DNA of 64,000 nucleotides from Eucommia ulmoides (Eukaryota; Streptophyta; Magnoliopsida; Garryales; Eucommiaceae): NCBI GenBank assembly GCA_016647705.1, contig CM028333.1:13599616-13663615 (forward strand). The letters are read 5' to 3'. The notes under the pieces are model-generated. The model saw only the letters and a list, made by a program, of their open reading frames with translations. It did no database searches and was not told the origin of the DNA. Made by a program: the position numbers and the translations under genes. This document shows, in pieces, positions 10,905 through 23,492 of this stretch (the first letter of the stretch is position 1; every line of letters begins with the position of its first letter).

Positions 10905-12722
10905 CGAAATGCCTGGCGAATTGGGAGAGAACAAGAATCCCAATTCTGCAGCTTTTCTTTTCCCTTGGTTCGAATACCAGACTCATGACTTGGCCCTGCC
11001 TCGTCTCTCATGATTACATTCACAGCTTCCTTGATCATTACTCTCTCAGGGTGCAACTTGAATCCTGCGGTCTCCTTCCCTTTGTTGAGGGTTTCTGCTG
11101 GATAGGGGAAAGTGACCCGGATATGCGGAATTTTCATTGGCTGGTTGTCTGGGGATCCATCCCTCTTCTTCCGGAAGAACTTCGCTCTGTCTGCTTTTGT
11201 CGGCTCGTATCCCAATCCGAATCTCTCCTTCTTCTCCTTGACTTCTATCGGTTCTGTAATTCCGTCTAGATTCTTGCCCAAACCTTTCCCGGGAATGCAA
11301 CCCCGAGACTTCATTTCTTTAGCAACGAAGGCCACAGTGTTAGACAGTGATGGTGTCATCTCGCGTCCTCTTTCCTTCACAAAGGTAGCATTCGCAACGT
11401 CGAACACGTGATAGGAGGCTTCAATCTTCTCCTTCTCCTTTCCGTCATCTGTTAACGGGACATGCCGACTTATCGCTTGATGGAAAGGTATGATATCTAA
11501 ATCAGCCCTGATCACGTACAGTGTGTCATTAATGATAAACTTGATCTTCTGATGTAGAGATGAAGGCACTGCCCCAGCGTTATGGATCCATGGCCTCCCC
11601 AACAACAGGTTGTACGAAGCAGGTATGTCGAGCACTTGGAACTTCGCATTGAACTGTATTGGACCAATTTCAATTGGCAGGTCAATTTCTCCAACACTAT
11701 CTCTCCTAGCCCCATCGAATGCTCGGATAACCGTCTTAGACGATCGAACCTGTGATAGATCTATCCCCATTTCTTCCAGGGTCGACAAAGGACAGATATT
11801 TAGTGCCGATCCATTGTCAATCAGCACCCGAGCTATGAACATTCCATGGCTTTCGACCGTGATATTCAAAGGCTTGTTGTGACCTGTTCCATCATCGTCC
11901 ATCTCGTCATCTGTGAAAGTGATAGTGTTAGATCCTAGGACCTGCTCGACCAGAGTGACAAACTTCTCCGGAGAGATCGTGCTAGGCAAGTGGGCTTCAT
12001 TTAGGACTTTCAGCAGTGCCTGTCTATGTACTTCTGAGGATAGAAGTAGTGAGAGCATCGAGATTTGCGCCGGTGCTTTGCTGAGTTGCTCCACTATCTT
12101 GTATTCTGAATTCTTCATTGCCTTTAGAAAGTCGTGAGCCTCCGGTTCTGACACTGGCTTTTTCAGGGCCCCTCTTGGTTCTCTCACAGGAATCCTGATC
12201 AAATCCTGTGGCGTATACACCCTTCCAGACCGAGTGATTCCACCAGTTTCTCCTACGGAGATTGGCAATTCTTCTCCTTCTCCTGTTTTAGCGACGATCT
12301 CATAATTCCACGGAACCTTATTGAGATTTTCCACCATCTTTTGGATTGGGAAAGACAAAACTAGAGATTTCTCCAGTTTTTGGGCTACCCTTTCTAGATG
12401 TAATTCAAACCCTCCGTAGAGAACCTCCGGGTGTAAATAAACACCACCGATATCGATCACATCAACTTCTTCTTCGACCTCCTCTGTGAAAATTAGATTG
12501 ACGCCACTTCCTGAGGAGGCGTGTTCAGGCAACGGATTTTGCTGACAATTTGGCGTACCGGCCTCAGGTTTTTTAGGAAATGTGTTGGCTCCGGTCTGTA
12601 TAAACTCCCGGATTTTGTCTTTTAGCTGAAAGCATTGCTTAGTCGCATGTCCTCTGGTTCCCGAGTGGTATTCACAGAAAGCATTTGAAGAAGCTGCTTT
12701 ACTCCCAGGTTTAACTTCGTAG
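10905..12722 (-). pseudogene. pro: Ogre-like zinc knuckle, protease and G-patch region
   Basis: The frame opens in a zinc-knuckle-like CEYHSGTRGHATKQC near 12680 and runs into a 543-aa stretch from 12532. The aspartic protease active site is RVLIDNGSALNICP (residues about 235-248) with the partner block LLLGRPWIH (309-317). Near residues 407-443, GCIPGKGLGKNL and ERFGLGY form a G-patch, a motif found at the protease end of many Tat/Ogre polyproteins and linked to RNA binding. The frame ends at the intron donor. The junction with gag is broken: gag ends in one frame at 12711 and this frame is +1 relative to it, with a run of five C bases near 12729 as a likely indel site. Confidence 0.9.
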
Positions 12723-14435
12723 AATGGAAGGGGGCGTCAGCATCCCCTGCTTCAAACAATTCCGGTACAACTCGGTGATCGAAACCGGAAGGTCTTGTAG
12801 CTCTCTGTTGTCGTTCTGGAAATTTCCCCCAGTAGCATGAGGTAGAAGGTCTCGGTGGTATTGGGTTCCTGACCTTGGAGTGCGGTTAGGAATTTGAGGT
12901 GGGGTGTTCGGGCGTGGTTGATAGGTATGATAAGAGGGTGTTGGGTAGGCTTGAGGGTAATATTGGGGAATGTGGTTTTGATAAGGGGGAGGTACATTTT
13001 GGTAATAGCGGGGGCGGCTTTGGGAATAGGGTTGGTTTTGAGGATAGTTTTGGTTTTGGTGACTTTGAGGAGGGTAGTTATGATATTGGTTGTTCTGGTT
13101 CGGGTAGTTTTGGGGACAAGAAGTTTGGGGGTAGTTTTGGTAATGGGTTTGTCGAGGGGAAACGAAAACAGCTACTTCATTTTCTTTCATCTTTGGCGGG
13201 GCTGACCTTTTCGTCAGATTGGATTGGGCCCCTTCAATTTTTCCGCTCCTTATTCCTTCTTCCGTCACCTCGGCCTGTTTGATCGCATCGCCGAAAGAAA
13301 CCACTGCTATGCTCAAGAGATCTCGATAGAACGGCGGTGACTGAATTGATTTGAATATCTCTAATTGAGCCTCCTCGCTCAGCTTAGGGACAACTTTGGC
13401 AGCCTCTTCCCTCCAACGAGCAGTATACCTCCGGAAACTTTCGTCTTTATTTTTCAGTATCTGGTAGAGGGTATTGCGGTCTGGCGCGGCATCCCTATTG
13501 TACACATATTGCTCACAGAAGGCCTCTACCAGATCTTCAAATGTTTTAATCTGTGATAGCTCCAGGGTCATGTACCAGTTGAGAGCCGATCCTTTCAACG
13601 ATCTCCGAAACATCTTTAGGCAAAGGTCTTCGTTCCGAGCATGAATTCCTAACTCCTCTTTGTAAATGCTAACATGCCATTCTGGAGGGCCAGTGCCATC
13701 ATATTTTGTGAATTCTGGAACCACGAAATTTTCCGGGTACACAATCCCGGGTGGTGCTGACAACTCCTTGTACGTCGCTTTCCTGGACGGCTTCTCCTTT
13801 TGCCATTCTTCCATAGTTTTTTCTAATTTCTCCATTTTCAGAAGCCAAGCCGGTGGAAGGCCATTCTCTTCTTTGTTTTCAGTTTCAATGGCCGGGGTCG
13901 GTTGGCTATCATTTGAATTGTTTGGTAGAGCAACGACCCTCTCCGGGTGAATGAGGATCTGCGGGGCGGTGGGGGCCGAGCCCTCTGGCGAGGCCTGATA
14001 GACATGCCCCTGGATGGGATATGTCGGAGCTCCATAGGCGAAAGGATGAGGGCCCATCTAAGGTCCATAGTAGACCGGTACTGTAAAGTTCGGGCCGACG
14101 TGGTTCGGATTCGGCCCTGAGTTCTCCATCCCAATACTTGCAGGGTTTCCATTTGGGGATTCAGTCACAGGAGTCCCGTTGGACGGAGGAATAGGCACCT
14201 CCTGAGGTCGGCTAAGTTCATTGATCCTTTCCATCAACCTGTCAATAGTTTTCTGCATCTGAGCTATCTGGGTCGTTCGGGGAGATTCGGGATTGCTTTC
14301 TGATGTCATCCTGGAATGAGTCTGTGCTCGACTGCGTGTAAAGATCGGACTTCGAAAGGGGGGAACTGGATTTGCTTTTCTGGGACCAATTTTCTTTGTC
14401 TTGTCTTTTTCTTTTTCACCTACAAAAAAAATCAT
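12711..14435 (-). pseudogene. gag: Ogre-like gag
   Basis: The first part starts at ATG 14435 (or MTSESNPES at 14309) and reaches a TAG at 14060-14058 inside VYYGP-stop-MGPHPFAYG. The same frame resumes and runs 448 aa to 12711. The capsid-like core contains FVVPEFTKYDGTGPPEWHV, NWYMTLE and FCEQYVYNRDAAPDR. A long region rich in proline, tyrosine, asparagine and glutamine (Y-P-Q-N repeats) follows at about 13100-12850, then LPVSITELYRNCLKQG. Gag packages element RNA. The stop and the frameshift at its end make it defective. Confidence 0.92.
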
Positions 14436-15106
<671 letters not shown>

Positions 15107-15124
15107 TCCCCAGTGGAGTCGCCA
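15107..15124 (-). other. Primer binding site of the Ogre-like element
   Basis: The minus strand reads TGGCGACTCCACTGGGGA, two bases after the LTR end at 15127. Its complement looks like the T-arm and acceptor end of a tRNA. This sequence matches what I recall as the tRNA-Arg type PBS of Ogre elements; the tRNA identity is from memory. Confidence 0.85.
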
Positions 15125-15126
15125 GC

Positions 15127-17400
15127 TGAACGCGCCCCGATTTTCCAGAGAAAACCAAAAACAAATATATATATATATATATATAGATATATGTTTATAT
15201 ATGCTTGGCGCTGGTAAAACGAGAAGGGTTTTTAAAAACGTCGATTTTCTCATTAAAATGTACTTAAGCCTATTTTAGAAAAAGGAGTCGCCACCTAGCA
15301 TTGGGTTTAAATGATGTGCTAGGTCACCATATTTTTCTTTTTTGAAAATAATTTAAAAATGGCTTAAGTAAAATTTGACTCCAAAAATAATATGGTCTAA
15401 CCAGAGATTCGTTTAAAGAGTTCGGGGGTCAGTTACGCTCGGGGAAGGTGTCAAGCACCCCAAGACGCCCGTCCAAAGACGGTACCTTATCCGATTAAGT
15501 CCAATTAGAATTCAAATCCGAATGTTTTTATTTTATTTTTAAATCCTCCTTATATACACATACACACACATTTGAGGGAAGTGATCCCCCTTCTAAACCT
15601 AGACCGTTCTGATTGAAGGTTGAGAATTTTTCACCTCGTATTGTTAGCACATTATATTTAATACAAATTAAATAAAACACCCGCACACACGCATCGAGGA
15701 GAGTAATTCCCTTCTAAATTTATGCCGTTCAAATTGAAGGTTGAGAATTTTCTACCTCGTATTATTAGCACATTATTTTTAATACAAATTAAATAAAACA
15801 CCCGCACACACGCATCGAGGAGAGTAATTCCCTTCTAAATTTATGCCATTCAAATTGAAGGTTGGAAATTTTCCACCTCATATTGTTAGTACATTATATT
15901 TAATACAAATTAAATAAAACACCCGCACACACGCATCGAGGAGAGTAATTCCCTTCTAAATTTAGCCATTCAACTTGAAGGTTGAGAATTTTCCACCTCG
16001 TATTGTTAGCACATTATATTTAATACAAATTAAATAAAACACCCGCACACACGCATCGAGGAGAGTAATTCCCTTCTAAATTTTAGCCATTCAAATTGAA
16101 GGTTGGGAATTTTCCACCTCGTATTATTAGCACCTTATATTTAATACAAATTAAATAAAACACCCGCACACACGCATCGAGGAGAGTAATTCCCTTCTAA
16201 ATCTTAGCCATTCAAATTGAAGGTTGGGAATTTTCCACCTCGTATTGTTAGCACATTATATTTAACACAAATTAAATAAAACACCCGTACACACGCATCG
16301 AGGAGAGTAATTCCCTTCTAAATTTAGCCATTCAAATTGAAGGTTGGGAATTTTCCACCTCGTATTGTTAGCACATTATATTTAATACAAATTAAATAAA
16401 ACACCCGTACACACGCATCGAGGAGAGTAATTCCCTTCTAAATTTAGCCATTCAAATTGAAGGTTGGGAATTTTCCACCTCGTATTATTTAAAAATAAAA
16501 TAAAATAAATAAATAAATAAATAAATAAATAAAAAGAAAATAAAAAGTAATAAATAAATAAATAAATAAATAATAAAGGAAGAAGAAAAAAAAATTCTAA
16601 TTTACAAAAAAAAAATTAGTATAATAACAACTTAAAAAAATAAGAGTAAGATTTACAACAGATGAAAATTTACCACCTTCTTGGAGATTTTTCTTCTTCA
16701 AAATTACAATAAAATGAAAATAATATTATTTTCTTCAAAATTTTTCTCCAGATTTCTCCTCTCCCTTACAAAAATTTCTCTCAAAAAATTTTTTCCTCTC
16801 AAAATTTTCCCCTCCTTCCCTCTTGTGATCCTTCCTCTATTTATAGGAAGGATCACTGAACATTCTTCCGACAGCCGTGCGAAAAAGAGGGGAAAAAGGG
16901 GGTGGGTGCACCGAAATTTGGTGCACCCACCCCCTTTTGGGTGCACCAAAAATGGTGCACCCAAAAAAGGGGAGGGGCTGGCCCCCCCTGCTGGCCGCAT
17001 GTGCGGCCAGCAGTCCTGGTCGCTACAGCGACCAGGGCAACTGGTCGCTGTAGCGACCAGCCTGGTCGCACGTGCGACCAGCCCTTGGTCGCACGTGCGA
17101 CCTTAATGCACCCCCCTACCCCCGTTCGGTCCAGGCCTCTCTCGTTCTCGTCTGTTTCTGGTCCATTTTGTTCCGAATTAACGCGTTTTTATTCCACTTC
17201 GAAAAATCTACAAAACCAAAAAAATAAATTAATTAATTACTAACATTTAATTTACTTAAGAGATTAATAAAACTTAATTTAGCAGTATTAAACCGCACAA
17301 ATACGGTACAATCAAAATAAAATAAATAGAAAAATAAAATAAAAATAACTATAAAATAAAGTATATTTTTTTGCGAAGCGGTCAAAATGCCGTGTCTACA
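15127..17400 (-). repeat. Ogre-like 5' LTR (right copy)
   Basis: 2,274 bp with TG...CA ends in element sense. It is followed on the right by the ATGAG duplication at 17401-17405. It contains the same 120-bp repeat array (about 15613-16485), the enclosed TATA box (16825-16856) and the hairpin array. Confidence 0.95.
16896..17102. repeat. Hairpin array in the U3 of the right Ogre-like LTR
   Basis: Same order of inverted repeats as in the left LTR. The 12-bp-arm hairpin at 16988-17013 has loop TG where the left LTR has CA. CTGGTCGCTACAGCGACCAG is at 17016-17035, CTGGTCGCTGTAGCGACCAG at 17041-17060 and CTGGTCGCACGTGCGACCAG at 17062-17081. An extra GGTCGCACGTGCGACC is at 17087-17102. The last unit is absent from the left LTR, so unit number changes on a short time scale. 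Confidence 0.9.
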
Positions 17401-17405
17401 ATGAG

Positions 17406-18772
17406 GTAAAAAACGGTCACAGAACTGATCATCATATCAGGGAAAGGGACGAAGCTTTGATGTGTGGAAATAGGCTGTGTGTGCCTAACGTTGGCGATTT
17501 GAAAAAATATATCTTGGAAGAGGCGCATAGATCCGCATACGCAATGCATCCGGGGAGCACTAAAATGTATCGGGACTTGCGTGAACATTATTGGTGGATT
17601 GGAATGAAATGGGAGATTGTAGAATTTGTGGCCAAGTGCCTTGTGTGCCAACGAGTAAAGATCGAGCATCAACGTCCAGGTGGGTTGCTGCAACCCCTAC
17701 CTATTCCAGAGTGGAAATGGGAGCATATCACGATAGATTTTGTTTCGGGATTACCCCGTACTCAAAAGGGGTATAATTCCATCTGGGTGATCGTTGATAG
17801 GCTTACCAAGTCAGCTCATTTCCTAGCCGTAAAGACGACATTCTCTCTTGAAAAGTATGCCCAGCTGTATATCGATGAGATTGTTAGATTGCATGGCGTA
17901 CCGGTTTCTATAGTGTCGGATAGAGATCTGAGATTTACTTCGAGGTTCTGGCCGAGTCTCCAAACTGCTTTAGGTACCAAGCTAAAATTTAGCACCGCTT
18001 TCCATCCTCAGACGGCCGGCCGTCAGAGCGTACGATTCAGACATTGGAAGATATGTTGAGGGGATGTGTTCTGGAATTTCCTGGAAGCTGGGATGATCAC
18101 TTACCGTTGATGGAGTTCGCTTACAACAACAACTACCACTCGGCAATTGAGATGGCTCCGTATGAGGCATTGTACGGTAGGAGATGCAGAACCCCTGTTT
18201 GTTGGACTGAGGTGGGCGAACATAAGTTGTTGATGTCAGACATAGCCCAACTGACAGCAGGCAAAACAGAGGTGATTCGAGAAAAGTTAAAAATTGCTCA
18301 GAGTCAGCAAAAGAATTATGCAGACAAGCGCCAGCGGGAGTTAGAATTCGAGGTAGGGGATCATGTGTTCTTGCGTATTTCTCCGTGGAAAGGCATAATG
18401 AGGTTTGGAAAGAAAGGAAAGTTGAGTCCAAGATACATCGGACCCTATGAAATTCTAGAGCGGGTTGGCACAACAGCGTATAGACTCGCGTTACCGCCAG
18501 AGTTATATCGACTGCACGATGTTTTCCATGTATCGATGCTCCGAAAATATGTGCCAGACCCTTCTCATGTGTTGACCTCGCAGCCGATTGAATTGGAAGC
18601 TGATTTGTCCTACGTTGAGGAGCTGGTCCAAATCCTAAGCCGTAAAGATCAAGTATTGTGAACGAGGACGATCCCGTTAGTCAAAGTGTTGTGATGCAGT
18701 CATGCGGTGGAGGAGGCGACATGGGAGCGAGAGGAAGAAATGAGGAGCAAATACCCGCATTTGTTTGACTAA
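17406..18772 (+). pseudogene. pol: Tekay integrase and chromodomain-like tail, broken
   Basis: Continues the Tekay pol frame after the nested insertion. The integrase zinc finger is at about 17515-17660 ([25 protein letters not shown]). The core has [23 protein letters not shown] and AFHPQT. A one-base loss near 18017 shifts the frame inside the HPQTDGQSER-like block; reading continues at 18044 ([12 protein letters not shown]). GPYEILERVG, RLHDVFHVSMLRKY and the tail IPLVKVL...EEATWEREEEMRSKYPHLF end at TAA 18770-18772. Stops at 18659 and 18695 are single transitions from arginine and tryptophan codons. Chromodomain-like tails guide chromoviral integration to heterochromatin. Confidence 0.92.
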
Positions 18773-18829
18773 GGTATATATATATAAATAATAATAAATA
18801 GATAAGTAGATAAATAAAATTTCGGGACG

Positions 18830-18853
18830 AAATTTCTTTTAGGAGGGAAGAGT
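18830..18853 (+). other. Tekay polypurine tract and upstream block
   Basis: TTTAGGAGGGAAGAG lies directly before the LTR start TGTAAAACC at 18854 and just after the conserved CGGGACGAAATTTC. This arrangement is typical of Tekay elements. Confidence 0.8.
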
Positions 18854-21432
18854 TGTAAAACCTAAGTTGTAGAACATACGTCATAAATAACCGCATTATA
18901 GAACGTTAGAGAATTTTAGGGTAAAAATTTTATTGATAAAAATCCAAATTAAAAGTTGGGGGTTAAATTGGGAATTTAAAAACGCAAAAATTTAAACTTG
19001 AGATTTAAAGTGGCAATTAGAAATCAAAAGTAAAAATGTTAGGGGCAAAATTATAATTTTAGAACCTTTTAAAATATAAATACACTAAAATAAGAATCTT
19101 AAAGAAAATGAAGGGAGGAAAGTGTAATTTAATTTTTTTTTTATATATAAATCTATTCATACCCACACGGCAAACCGACGGCAATCCACTAGCCAAGGAG
19201 GGACGATCGAGGGGCAACGTGGCAAGCTTAGAATTGGTTTAACCACTAATTTCATGCGTTAAAAACCCCCCTACATGCACTGAAGTGAGGAAAATCGGAG
19301 AAGAAAGGAAAACCCAAAAATTCTAGAGAGAGAGAGAGAACCGGAGCGAAGGGGTCATCGGTTTTTCTTAAATCGACGTTCCTCCTGTAGCGTGGTCGTG
19401 TGGGCAGTGTAAACAATTCCAGGAAGAGAGAGAGAGAGAGATTGGCGCGGCTGGTGGCGTGGTTCGTCGACGGAGTGGCCGTGCGCGTGTTAGCGTCACC
19501 GGTGATCGGAGTTGCGGATCGCCATTCGACCATCGATGATCGTCGGGCAGGTGAGTATTTATATGTTTTTCTCCAATTAATTGATGGATGTATGCATGCA
19601 TGAGCGTAACGAGTTGGGTCGGTAAGTTTTCGGCGGTGTGGGGGTGTGCTCGGTTTCCGTCTTCCGGCACCATATGGGTTTGTCTGTGTGTGTTCTGATT
19701 TTCTGGCTACGGTGTGTGAGTGTACGTGTGTGTGAAATGTATATTGCAAAAAGAAAAAAGAAAAAAGAAAAAGAAAAGCCGAGACGAAGAGGGAGAGAGA
19801 GAGAGGACGATCACGGCGGTGGCGGTGGAGTGAGTAGTTGCGGCTGCGGTGTGCCGCTGTGCGTGTGGGTCTCTGACGGCAGGGGTCGATAGTCCCATGG
19901 CGTGCCGTCGGCAGTGGCATGCAAACGTAGCCACATGCATGAGGGTGGGTGGGTGTGTCGCAGGGTGCGACGGTGGGTGAATAGTAGTTGTGGGTGTGCG
20001 GTGGAGCTGGCGAGACGGCCGGAGGTGGTGTCAGAAGGTTGTATGGGTAGTGTGGGGGTTGACAGGCGAGTCGGCAAGGAGGGGGAGCCACCGACGGTCG
20101 ACAACGGTAGAGAGATGGAGAGACCGCCATCGGGGCTGGGAAGAACCAAAAACAGGAAAAAAAAAAGAAAAAAAAGGGAAAATTGCACAACTGACCCCAG
20201 AAAAAGGGAAAATTCCACTTCAAATGAAAACCCTTTTCGCGGCCCGTGAATAACTCGGAAAGGATCTCGTTTGCCGTTAAATTTATTCTAATTTTTGTTA
20301 AAATTCAATCCTAACCTAAAATCTTTGTAACTGGAGTAATAAATTGAGATCGTTCATATTACGGGATTTCTTATGTAATAAATAATGGAACAAAATTATT
20401 AAGAATAATAACAAATCTCATAAATAAAATACGGGGAATGGAAAATGCGAAACTTAGGGTCTGCCTTACATGACTAGGTGATTTTACATGAAATATTAAC
20501 TTAGGCTCTATCATTTCTAGGTTCGCAGACGCCAACACCTCGGTAAGCTTTGGACAGTGAGATTTTTGTAACGCCAGAAACGAGGTGAGTGTACTGTCTT
20601 TTCACCGAATTATTTGTATATATATATATGATGAAAACTGGTTGTATTTAAATTAGAAGCTTTTAGAAAAATTATGTGGTGATTAGACAATATTATTGAG
20701 TGATGTTGATCCGCTGCTTCGGCGGAGTGATGTTAGACGATTGTACTGCGTAGTGATTATCCGCTTCGGTGGAATGATGGGTGTTCGTAGAAAGGCATAT
20801 CCTACGGATGGTACGGTACCGTTGCAAACTCCCGATCGTGAGGTTAAAACGATCACCATGGCTAGCCAGTGTGCGTTGTGGTTTGGGGTGTGATGTTTTG
20901 TTTATTTTGGGTAATTTATTATTATTTCAGGCGATTGGTATGATATTTATACTGCATGGTTATAAAAATGGAACTTATATATATGTTACTTCATTTTTAC
21001 TGCATATATGATGCTTATGCTAAATCCATGTATAAATGTTGTGTTATCTAGAAGGTACTATTATTATTAAATAAGAATGTTTTTATTGAGAAGGCAGTAC
21101 ACTCGTAGGTGAAATGGCTAGGAGTCGGTCCCCTACTGGCACGGGGTAGAGTCCGTCGATGGTATAGCAAGGAGTTAAAATTTTCGGAAAGTGCCGCCTG
21201 AGGCGAACCTAGGAAAGGTTCATCGTTTGTTTTTTTTCCTTTTGCGGTTCTAGAAGGGATTGCAGGGTCAGGTGTGTCTTTGGCTTGGAAAGATATTTAT
21301 GACTTGTATTTTGATTATTTGTATAATTATGAATGCATATCGTCGCTTTCTAGTTGGTTTGTCGCCTAAGTAATGTTGTGTCGACGTCACGTCGGCCCCA
21401 CAGGTGACGGGTGTTCGGGGTGGGGTGTGACA
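18854..21432 (+). repeat. Tekay 3' LTR
   Basis: 2,579 bp, starting TGTAAAACC and ending GGGGTGGGGTGTGACA. The 5' partner is outside the window, so ends are inferred from the PPT and the typical TGTGACA end. The middle (about 19300-20260) is GC- and GA-rich and yields a 323-aa minus-strand ORF without recognisable domains. Adjacent ATAAT at 21433-21437 would be the right target duplication. Confidence 0.8.
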
Positions 21433-22022
21433 ATAATAATATGTTAATTGAACATAGAGGTGCAAGAGGGAACATGATTGACATTAATAGATGGTCTATT
21501 GCTCTTTTTTTTTTCTCTTTACCACAAAAGTATGATTATCAGATCATTGGGCTGACAGAATTAAAGTGGTTGGTCCGATTGATATTGTTCACTCTTTTAG
21601 GAACGAGTACAGACTTGATATCTCATAACATATTTCGTGGAACGAATATGGTAGAGAATGTTGACCCTAAAGTTATGAATCCATGAATGAGAATATTGAT
21701 GATAACATTATGTTTGTGATTTTGGTATTTGATGTGGTTGTTGAGTGTATTTAGACAGCTACAATCTATACCGGAGACACCATAAAGAATGATAAAGAGA
21801 ATGATCAATGAAGATAATAATGAATGATGACGAATCAGAAGATGGATTCAAAAAGGATGAATTCAAGAATAATGAGTCAAAGAAAGATATTGAAGACTCA
21901 AGATGAAGACTCAACATCATGAGAAAGATTAAAATGAACAATGTTTTATATCGAAGGTAAGGCACCACCCTATTCCTATTGTCTTCATACACATTAACTC
22001 TACTAGGATATTCATTGGCATC
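21433..22022. other. Intergenic, no gene recognised
   Basis: AT-rich sequence with scattered short ORFs. Repeated GAATGATGA/GAAGATTCA-like purine-rich patches lie at 21780-21920. No domain, terminal repeat or RNA gene was seen. Confidence 0.5.
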
Positions 22023-22617
22023 TAATTACGGTTTTAATTTATGTATAATTTAGCTATTAAATTAGACGGAAGTAAGGGTAATTAATACATTTATGTTTTT
22101 TTAATGTTATTTTTATTATTTTTCTTTCCTCTCCTTTTCTCTTTCTTCTTATTCTTCATGGAGCCACCCCACCACCATCACTACCCTTTGGCCACCCCTA
22201 CAGCCGCTGCCCTCCGGCCAAATCCCACCACCATCACTGCTCTGGATTGTTGGATTCTATTGAGCTTGTGGTTTCCCAATTCACACCGTACTCATGCCTA
22301 TTCCTTGTACGTTTCCTTCTTATATCTATCCACGCACTCCGATGCCCATGTACCTATTCTGCATCCTACCTACATGAATCTATATTTATGTATGTGTGCA
22401 TCTATACATTTATTTTGATTTTTTTTTTTCATGGCTCGTATTGTTATTTAATTATTTTTTGAGAATTTTTTTTGTTATTTGTGGTTGTAGTGGATCGTGA
22501 GAGATTGTTGATGATTTTGTTGATTTTAACCAGGTTGTTGTGCAATTATAAATTATCCTTATTTATGTCTAATTTAATAGTTAAACTAGACCGAAAGAGT
22601 AATTAAAATCGTAATTA
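22023..22617. mobile_element. TIR element of about 595 bp with a GC-richer core
   Basis: The left end AATTACGGTTTTAATT at 22024-22039 matches in inverse orientation the right end at 22601-22616, one base different. The similarity extends about 65 bp inward through ATTAAATTAGAC-like blocks on both sides. The core at about 22155-22260 is rich in proline codons (ATGGAGCCACCCCACCACC). No target duplication was found. It could be a non-autonomous DNA transposon that picked up genic sequence, but a chance low-complexity core is possible. Confidence 0.5.
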
Positions 22618-23484
22618 AACATATATGGTTCAAAGTGAAATGTACAAACAAACTTATTAGATCACATAGAAACATGATCAATAGTAAAAAAAATTAAAAA
22701 TAGTGATTTTTTTCCAAAAATATTTAGTAAGTATTTGTGCATTAAATACGTGATTGTGTGATTTATTTATAGCTAGTTTTTAGCTGCAAATTACATTTCA
22801 TGTTTCTCCATTTGTATTTAGATTTACAGTAAGAGATTGTAGTAATGAAATATGGTTACACGTAACATTAAAAAAAAATTGATATTGAAAGATAACTACA
22901 TCAAATATTCTTTTACGACATTGAAGTGCAATATAACTGTCTACTAAAAATTAGGGTGTAAGAAGACAAAATCGCGATGGTATTATATTAGTTATATTCT
23001 GCTAATTATAATATTTGAGTGCAAATCTAAAAATTAAATGGCGCAGTCCAAAAACGCAATTGATTGTGACAATTATAGAGTAAGCCATTGAAGGAGTTTG
23101 CATTTAATTTCCTACAAAATATCATTAAATATTTTCAAAAACATACAATCTTAATAAACAATAAGAGGGTAAAATAATCCGTAAGATTTTATTTCAAGTC
23201 AACAAAATGAATAGGTTCATTTGACAATTATTAAGACATTGGACCAATAAAAGGGTTTATAAAATTTTCTTAGAAAATAATTCAAAAATAAATTAAAAAA
23301 TTAACATATAGTGCCTCGACTAAATTGATCTGTCTTCAAGTTGACATGAATATTGAAATAGTGTAACCGAAAATGTGATTGAAATAGTGTAACCGAAAAT
23401 GTGATTGAGAATGGAGATCGGGTCATCCTAATGTCAAAGTTTAGACACAATCAAGTCTGGTGATGCTAATTCCATGTTGTGGGG
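22618..23484. other. Intergenic, nothing recognised
   Basis: AT-rich. A 21-bp direct duplication (GATTGAAATAGTGTAACCGA area) at about 23350-23405 is the only structure seen. Confidence 0.5.
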
Positions 23485-23492
23485 TTTATAAG

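Noticed and set aside
19252..20223. 323-aa minus-strand ORF
   Set aside because: Low-complexity Pro/Ser/His/Phe translation of the GA-rich middle of the Tekay LTR, with no domain and no homologous logic.
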